From the NCBI GenBank assembly GCA_031407985.1, contig JANOJB010000035.1, forward strand, positions 1-64,000: DNA of 64,000 bases. Reading direction: 5' to 3'. Source of the DNA: FEN-1088 sp031407985 (lineage in GTDB: Bacteria > Myxococcota_A > Polyangia > Fen-1088). This document shows positions 60,228-64,000 of this stretch, one piece after another; position 1 is the first letter of the stretch, and every line of letters begins with the position of its first letter. A program made the translations under genes and the position numbers. The notes below the pieces were generated by a model. The model made no database searches. It was not told the DNA's origin and saw nothing but the letters and a program-made list of their open reading frames with translations.

Positions 60228-62822
60228 TTGACCCTGGGAAAGAACTTCCGACTACCACGTACGGTCCTGCCGCGCGCATACCGCGCCGAACTGTCCGTCG
60301 ATCTCGAGCAGGATCGATTCGAGGGCCATCTGGAAATTGACATCCAGCTGACGATTCCCGCGGCTCGTGTGTCCCTTCATGCTGTTGGACTCAGCGTCGG
60401 AGAAGCCCAAGCAATTGTCGCGGGAGCGTCCCGCGCCGCGAGGTCGATTGATGCCGATGCCGAAAGCGAGACCATCACGCTGGAGTTCTCCGAACCGCTG
60501 CTCCCAGGGGAAGCCGTTCTGCGCCTGTCATGGACAGGGCGGTTCAGCCCTGGGCTGCGCGGCCTTTATCGAGCCGGTCGCATCGCCGTTACGCAGTTCG
60601 AGGCGGCTGACGCGCGCCGCGTGTTTCCGTGCTTCGACGAGCCGGCCTTCAAAGCCACGTGGCAACTCGCCCTTCGCGATGTGCCGGCGGGTGTCGTGGC
60701 GCTGTCAAACGGGACCGTGGTTGAAGACACCGCGGCGTCCGATGGCAAACGCCTGGTCCGGTTCGCCCCGACGCCCGTGCTGTCGTCTTACCTGGTGGCT
60801 TTTGCGTTGGGCGATCTGGCCGACAGCCCGGCCATCACGACGCGCGGTGTTCCCATTCGCACCTGGTCGGTCCCCGCAAAACGCGCGTTGACCGCCTTCG
60901 GGCAGGAGGCCGCTTCCGCCGTGTTGCCCATGCTGGAGGACTACTTTGGCCTCCCCTACCCGTTCGGCAAACTGGACCAGTTGGGCATCCCCGATTTCGA
61001 GGCGGGCGCCATGGAGAACGCGGGGTGCATCACCTTCCGGGAGGTCGCGCTGCTGCTGGACCCCGCGACCGCGCCGCTGTCGTTGCAAAAACGCGTCGCC
61101 GAAGTGATCACGCACGAACTGGCGCACCAGTGGTTCGGCAACCTGGTCACGATGGTCTGGTGGGACGACTTGTGGCTAAACGAGGCGTTCGCGACGTGGA
61201 TGGCATTCAAGATCGTCGATCGCTGGCGTCCCGAATGGCGCATCTGGATGGACTTCGAAAGCGGTAAGGCGTCCGCGCTGGCGCTGGACGCACTGCAGGC
61301 GGCGCACCCGATTCGCGCCGAAATTCACAACGCCGAGGAGGCGGGCGAGTCGTTTGATGTGATCACGTACGAAAAAGGCGGCGCCGTGCTGCGCATGATC
61401 GAAGGGTACCTGGGCGAGGAGCGTTTTCGCGACGGGATCCGTCTGTACATGCGCAAACACCAAGGCGCGAACGCCACCGCCGACGATTTGTGGGGTGCGC
61501 TCGGCGAAACATCGGGCGAGCCCATTGTCGATCTGGCCAACGGCTGGATCCGCAAGGTCGGCTACCCCGTGATTTCCGTTTCGGTGTCCACGGACCCTGG
61601 CGGTCAGACACTGTTGTCGCTTGGGCAGCGACGGTTTTTTTCAGATCCCGACGCGCGTGAGGCCGGCGCCCCGACCCGTTGGCTGGTGCCCATGGTGGTG
61701 CGCTATCGCGACGACGACGGCATCAAGGAACAACGCATTCTGCTTCGTGACGCCATCGAGCGGGTGGTCATCCCCGCCAAGGGGGTCCCGCGATGGTGCG
61801 TGGCCAACGCGGAATCCGCGGGGTTTTACCGCTGTCAGTACGACGATCGCCTGCTGACCCAACTGGGCACAGCCGCGTCCGAACTGTCACCCGCGGCCCG
61901 CATGTCCCTGCTGTCGGATCAGTGGGCGTTGGTGCGTTCGGGAGCCACGCCCGTGGTCGGCTTCCTGGAACTGGTGACCAGCTTCGACGGCGAACGCGAT
62001 CATTTCGTCCTCGACGAACTGTGCGGCCGGCTTTCGGTGATTGAATACCGACACGTCGGCGACGCCGACCGCGACAAGCTGCGCGCGGTCGTTGCCAAGG
62101 TATTCGGAAAGATCGCCGCGCAGTTGGGATGGCCGGAACCGTCCTCCCAGCCCGAGACCGACGACACACGCCTACGCCGTGCGGCGGCACTTCGAGCCGT
62201 TGTCGGCGTGGCACGTGACCCAGGATACGTCGCGGAAGCCGAGCGACAGTACCTCACGCGCGTCGCATCGCCGGATGCGTCGGGCACGGGCACATCGACG
62301 GCGCTGGATCCCAACCTGCTCGACATCGTGGTTGTCGCCGCGGCGCGCGTGGCCGACGCGGCTCGCTTCGACGATTTCGCCCGACGGGCCACCACCGAAG
62401 TCGATCCGGCCGCAAAACGCCGGTTCCTGCACGCGCTTGCCCGGGTCGAAACGCCCACACTGGTCACGCGCGCAATCGAGACCGCGTTGACCGATGTCGT
62501 GCCGATGCAGGACTTCACGTCGTACATCTCCGTCCTGATAGGCAACCCCGCCACGCGCGAGGGGACCTGGCAACTGATCCGCGATCGCTGGCCGGAGGTG
62601 CACGCCAAAGGCGATTCCCCGATGCTGCTGCGACGTTTGGTCGAAGCACTGGGTGGTCTGACCGAACGCCGCCAACTGGAAGAGGTCGAGCGTTTCCTGG
62701 CCGTGCACCCCATCGACCCGGCCAAACAAGCCATCGCGCAAACCCTGGAACGCATGCGCACCGACATCGCCCTGCGCGAGCGCCTGATCCCGCAGATCTC
62801 GCGTTGGCTGCAAGATCGGTAA
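60228..62822 (+). CDS. pepN: M1-family aminopeptidase
   Basis: 864 aa. The exopeptidase motif GAMENAG (about 262) and the zinc site HELAHQWFGN with WLNEAF (about 295-320) are present. The ERAP1-like C-terminal helical domain fills residues 530-864. It removes N-terminal residues from peptides, using one Zn2+. There is no signal peptide. The start is TTG at 60228 with GAGG upstream; a TATAGT sequence lies at 60190-60195. The size matches the ERAP/PepN-like group of Proteobacteria and Myxococcota. Confidence 0.92.
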   Translation: MTLGKNFRLPRTVLPRAYRAELSVDLEQDRFEGHLEIDIQLTIPAARVSLHAVGLSVGEAQAIVAGASRAARSIDADAESETITLEFSEPLLPGEAVLRLSWTGRFSPGLRGLYRAGRIAVTQFEAADARRVFPCFDEPAFKATWQLALRDVPAGVVALSNGTVVEDTAASDGKRLVRFAPTPVLSSYLVAFALGDLADSPAITTRGVPIRTWSVPAKRALTAFGQEAASAVLPMLEDYFGLPYPFGKLDQLGIPDFEAGAMENAGCITFREVALLLDPATAPLSLQKRVAEVITHELAHQWFGNLVTMVWWDDLWLNEAFATWMAFKIVDRWRPEWRIWMDFESGKASALALDALQAAHPIRAEIHNAEEAGESFDVITYEKGGAVLRMIEGYLGEERFRDGIRLYMRKHQGANATADDLWGALGETSGEPIVDLANGWIRKVGYPVISVSVSTDPGGQTLLSLGQRRFFSDPDAREAGAPTRWLVPMVVRYRDDDGIKEQRILLRDAIERVVIPAKGVPRWCVANAESAGFYRCQYDDRLLTQLGTAASELSPAARMSLLSDQWALVRSGATPVVGFLELVTSFDGERDHFVLDELCGRLSVIEYRHVGDADRDKLRAVVAKVFGKIAAQLGWPEPSSQPETDDTRLRRAAALRAVVGVARDPGYVAEAERQYLTRVASPDASGTGTSTALDPNLLDIVVVAAARVADAARFDDFARRATTEVDPAAKRRFLHALARVETPTLVTRAIETALTDVVPMQDFTSYISVLIGNPATREGTWQLIRDRWPEVHAKGDSPMLLRRLVEALGGLTERRQLEEVERFLAVHPIDPAKQAIAQTLERMRTDIALRERLIPQISRWLQDR

Positions 62823-62901
62823 CACGACCGGCGGGCAAGGCAGCCCTCTGGTCTCGGCGACAAACCGGCGCAACGTCGGTCGCGCTTAGCCCGGCCTGAC
62901 C

Positions 62902-63084
62902 CTAGTCTTGGTCGAGGTCTTCGAAGGTTTCGACAGGATTGGTGCGGTACAAGTCCGCAGCGCGAGCGAAGAACTCAGCCTCCACAGAATCCCATTCGGG
63001 TCTGGGCGGGGTCGGCGCGGCCGGGGCTGGGCGTTCTGCCTGGCCCAATCGCCGTTGATTCGTCTTGGATCTTTTTTTTGCCAT
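62902..63084 (-). CDS. Small basic protein of unknown function
   Basis: 60 aa if started at ATG 63084: MAKKRSKTNQRRLGQAERP, a Pro/Ala linker, then PEWDSVEAEFFARAADLYRTNP and an acidic end. The split between a basic head and an acidic helical tail is seen in many small Myxococcota proteins. No Shine-Dalgarno is clear, and the frame extends upstream without support. A competing frame on the same strand (62975-63175, MVAELELLASGPSFSKMVGYFERLAYDWPKDG) also looks coding, so a frameshift or a second small gene is possible. Function unknown. Confidence 0.45.
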   Translation of the reverse strand: MAKKRSKTNQRRLGQAERPAPAAPTPPRPEWDSVEAEFFARAADLYRTNPVETFEDLDQD

Positions 63085-63395
63085 CTTTGGGCCAGTCGTA
63101 AGCGAGTCGTTCGAAATATCCGACCATTTTAGAGAAGCTCGGGCCGCTTGCCAGCAATTCCAACTCGGCCACCAAGAAATCGCACCCAGCGCAATCGGCC
63201 GCTTGTGTTTCCCTCCGTCCATGGGTGAATCCCGTTCGCCCGCGACCTCCTCCGTCTCGCTGTCGATAAGGCTTTCCGTGTCGCGTCGAGCCTCGGCTCC
63301 CTCCGACCCTCTATGCTCGCCGTCCCCTGCCGTCGGGATCGCTTGACAGCCCGCCACGCCCGGGGCGAGTCTTCCCGTCGGCCCGCGCGCGATAT
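63085..63395. other. Gap before the proline-rich protein
   Basis: About 310 bases. Part of the competing minus-strand frame (to 63175) lies here. No RNA gene, promoter pair or repeat could be supported. Confidence 0.3.
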
Positions 63396-64000
63396 ATGAG
63401 CGAAACTCCTCAAGCAGGCCCGGCCTCCGGCCCCCCCAATGAACCGGCGCGACGAACTGTCTCGCGCCCGGTGGGCGTCGCCATTGCTTCGATCACGGCC
63501 GTCATAGCTTTCGCCGCTGCTTCCGCCTTGTTCCCTGCGCCGGCCTCCACGCCGCCGACGGTTGCCCTGGTGCCTCCGTCGCCTCCTCCGCCGCCTCCTC
63601 CGCCTCCTCCGCCGCCGCCTGCCCTGGTCGAGGCCGGTACCGCGGGCGACGCGACGCCGGCGGACGTGTCCGTCGCCGCGGGTGACGATTCCAAGATGAC
63701 CGCACCCGCCGAATCGCCTACCGGCGACGCCGATGTGAAATCCGATCGGGACGAGACCTCCGACAGGGACAAGCCGCGGACGGAACGCGGGTCGAAGAAG
63801 AAGCGTGGCTCCAAGTCAGACCCACCGAGCAAAGGCGCCACCCCCGACTCCGGAACTTCCGGTGGCGACGCTGGAGGTGATGCCAAGGATGACAACCTGC
63901 CGTTGCCACCTTCCGACGGAACGGCAAACGACGCGACCGGAGATCCGGGAAAAGACTCCACCGCGGACTGCCAACTGGCCGAGAAAGATATGGCGCGCGA
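63396..64000 (+). CDS. Proline-rich membrane protein (3' end outside window)
   Basis: The frame opens at ATG 63396 and stays open to the window edge, at least 201 codons. A short cytosolic head is followed by one membrane helix (VGVAIASITAVIAFAAASALF, about 26-46). A run of about 13 consecutive prolines (about 62-74) comes next. After it comes a long charged, low-complexity part rich in Asp, Lys, Gly and Ser, ending with a Cys (DCQLAEKDMA). The layout suits an envelope-spanning protein whose folded C-terminal domain lies beyond the window. The opposite-strand glycine-rich frame (63410-63961) is its shadow. Function unknown. Confidence 0.65.
   Translation, partial: MSETPQAGPASGPPNEPARRTVSRPVGVAIASITAVIAFAAASALFPAPASTPPTVALVPPSPPPPPPPPPPPPPALVEAGTAGDATPADVSVAAGDDSKMTAPAESPTGDADVKSDRDETSDRDKPRTERGSKKKRGSKSDPPSKGATPDSGTSGGDAGGDAKDDNLPLPPSDGTANDATGDPGKDSTADCQLAEKDMAR

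Noticed and set aside
63410..63961. Glycine-rich minus-strand frame
   Set aside because: Its long Gly run is the reverse of the proline codons of the plus-strand membrane protein, which has a proper start and membrane helix.

Overview
The window is high-GC DNA from a Gram-negative bacterium, most likely a member of the Myxococcota (old Deltaproteobacteria). The indicators are PEGA-domain and FG-GAP surface proteins, two Hanks-type kinases (one fused to an AAA ATPase and TPRs, one fused to HDOD), an MCE lipid-transport operon, SthA, HrpB and DUF2934. This is inference from gene content. No rRNA or tRNA was seen, so the lineage below phylum is open.

Layout. 1-5.3 kb: the end of a secreted repeat protein, MgtE, and an overlapping FG-GAP/PEGA pair. 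5.4-9 kb: a beta-oxidation pair (FadN-type bifunctional enzyme, then thiolase). 9-19.9 kb: an accessory stress island bounded by a 24-bp direct repeat of the thiolase 3' end. It carries an SbtA-like bicarbonate transporter, PurK, PurE, an unknown protein, 5'-truncated SPFH/HIR and FtsH remnants, a double DUF350 protein, two TerC proteins, an HPF-like ribosome factor, a baeRF (eRF1-like) protein, an NhaR-type LysR regulator, a TerB-like protein and a second LysR fragment. 19.9-26 kb: a 193-aa protein, a sulfite/nitrite reductase with a HEPN-like tail, a secreted protein, an arsR-AHSA1-broken GFA cluster, and a ferritin-like membrane protein. 26-37 kb: ClpS, QueG, a 1400-aa PknK-like kinase, HrpB, an HSDL2-like SDR, an Xaa-Pro aminopeptidase and DUF2934. 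37-43.6 kb: the operon yceD-rpmF-plsX-fabH-fabD-fabG-acpP-fabF behind a near-consensus promoter. 43.7-48.9 kb: alr-mlaE-mlaF-mlaD-lipoprotein. 49-55.5 kb: a Crp/Fnr regulator, an AT-hook-like protein, a metallophosphoesterase, a GDT1 protein, an aldo/keto reductase, SthA and HDOD. 55.7-64 kb: the kinase-HDOD fusion, an aldo/keto reductase, an aldehyde dehydrogenase, an M1 aminopeptidase, a small protein and a proline-rich membrane protein running off the end.

How parts fit. The fab cluster makes and elongates acyl chains for membrane lipids, and the alr-mla cluster serves the envelope. In the island, purE, purK and the sbtA-like gene overlap each other. PurK consumes bicarbonate, so the transporter may supply it. 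The rest of the island reads as a metal, membrane and ribosome stress set. A 57-bp sequence occurs twice in it, once beside the LysR gene and once upstream of the SPFH-purEK-sbtA run, which suggests one shared control.

The strongest leads are the island with its att-like ends, the purEK-sbtA coupling, the repeated 57-bp element, and the kinase-HDOD fusion facing a second HDOD gene.
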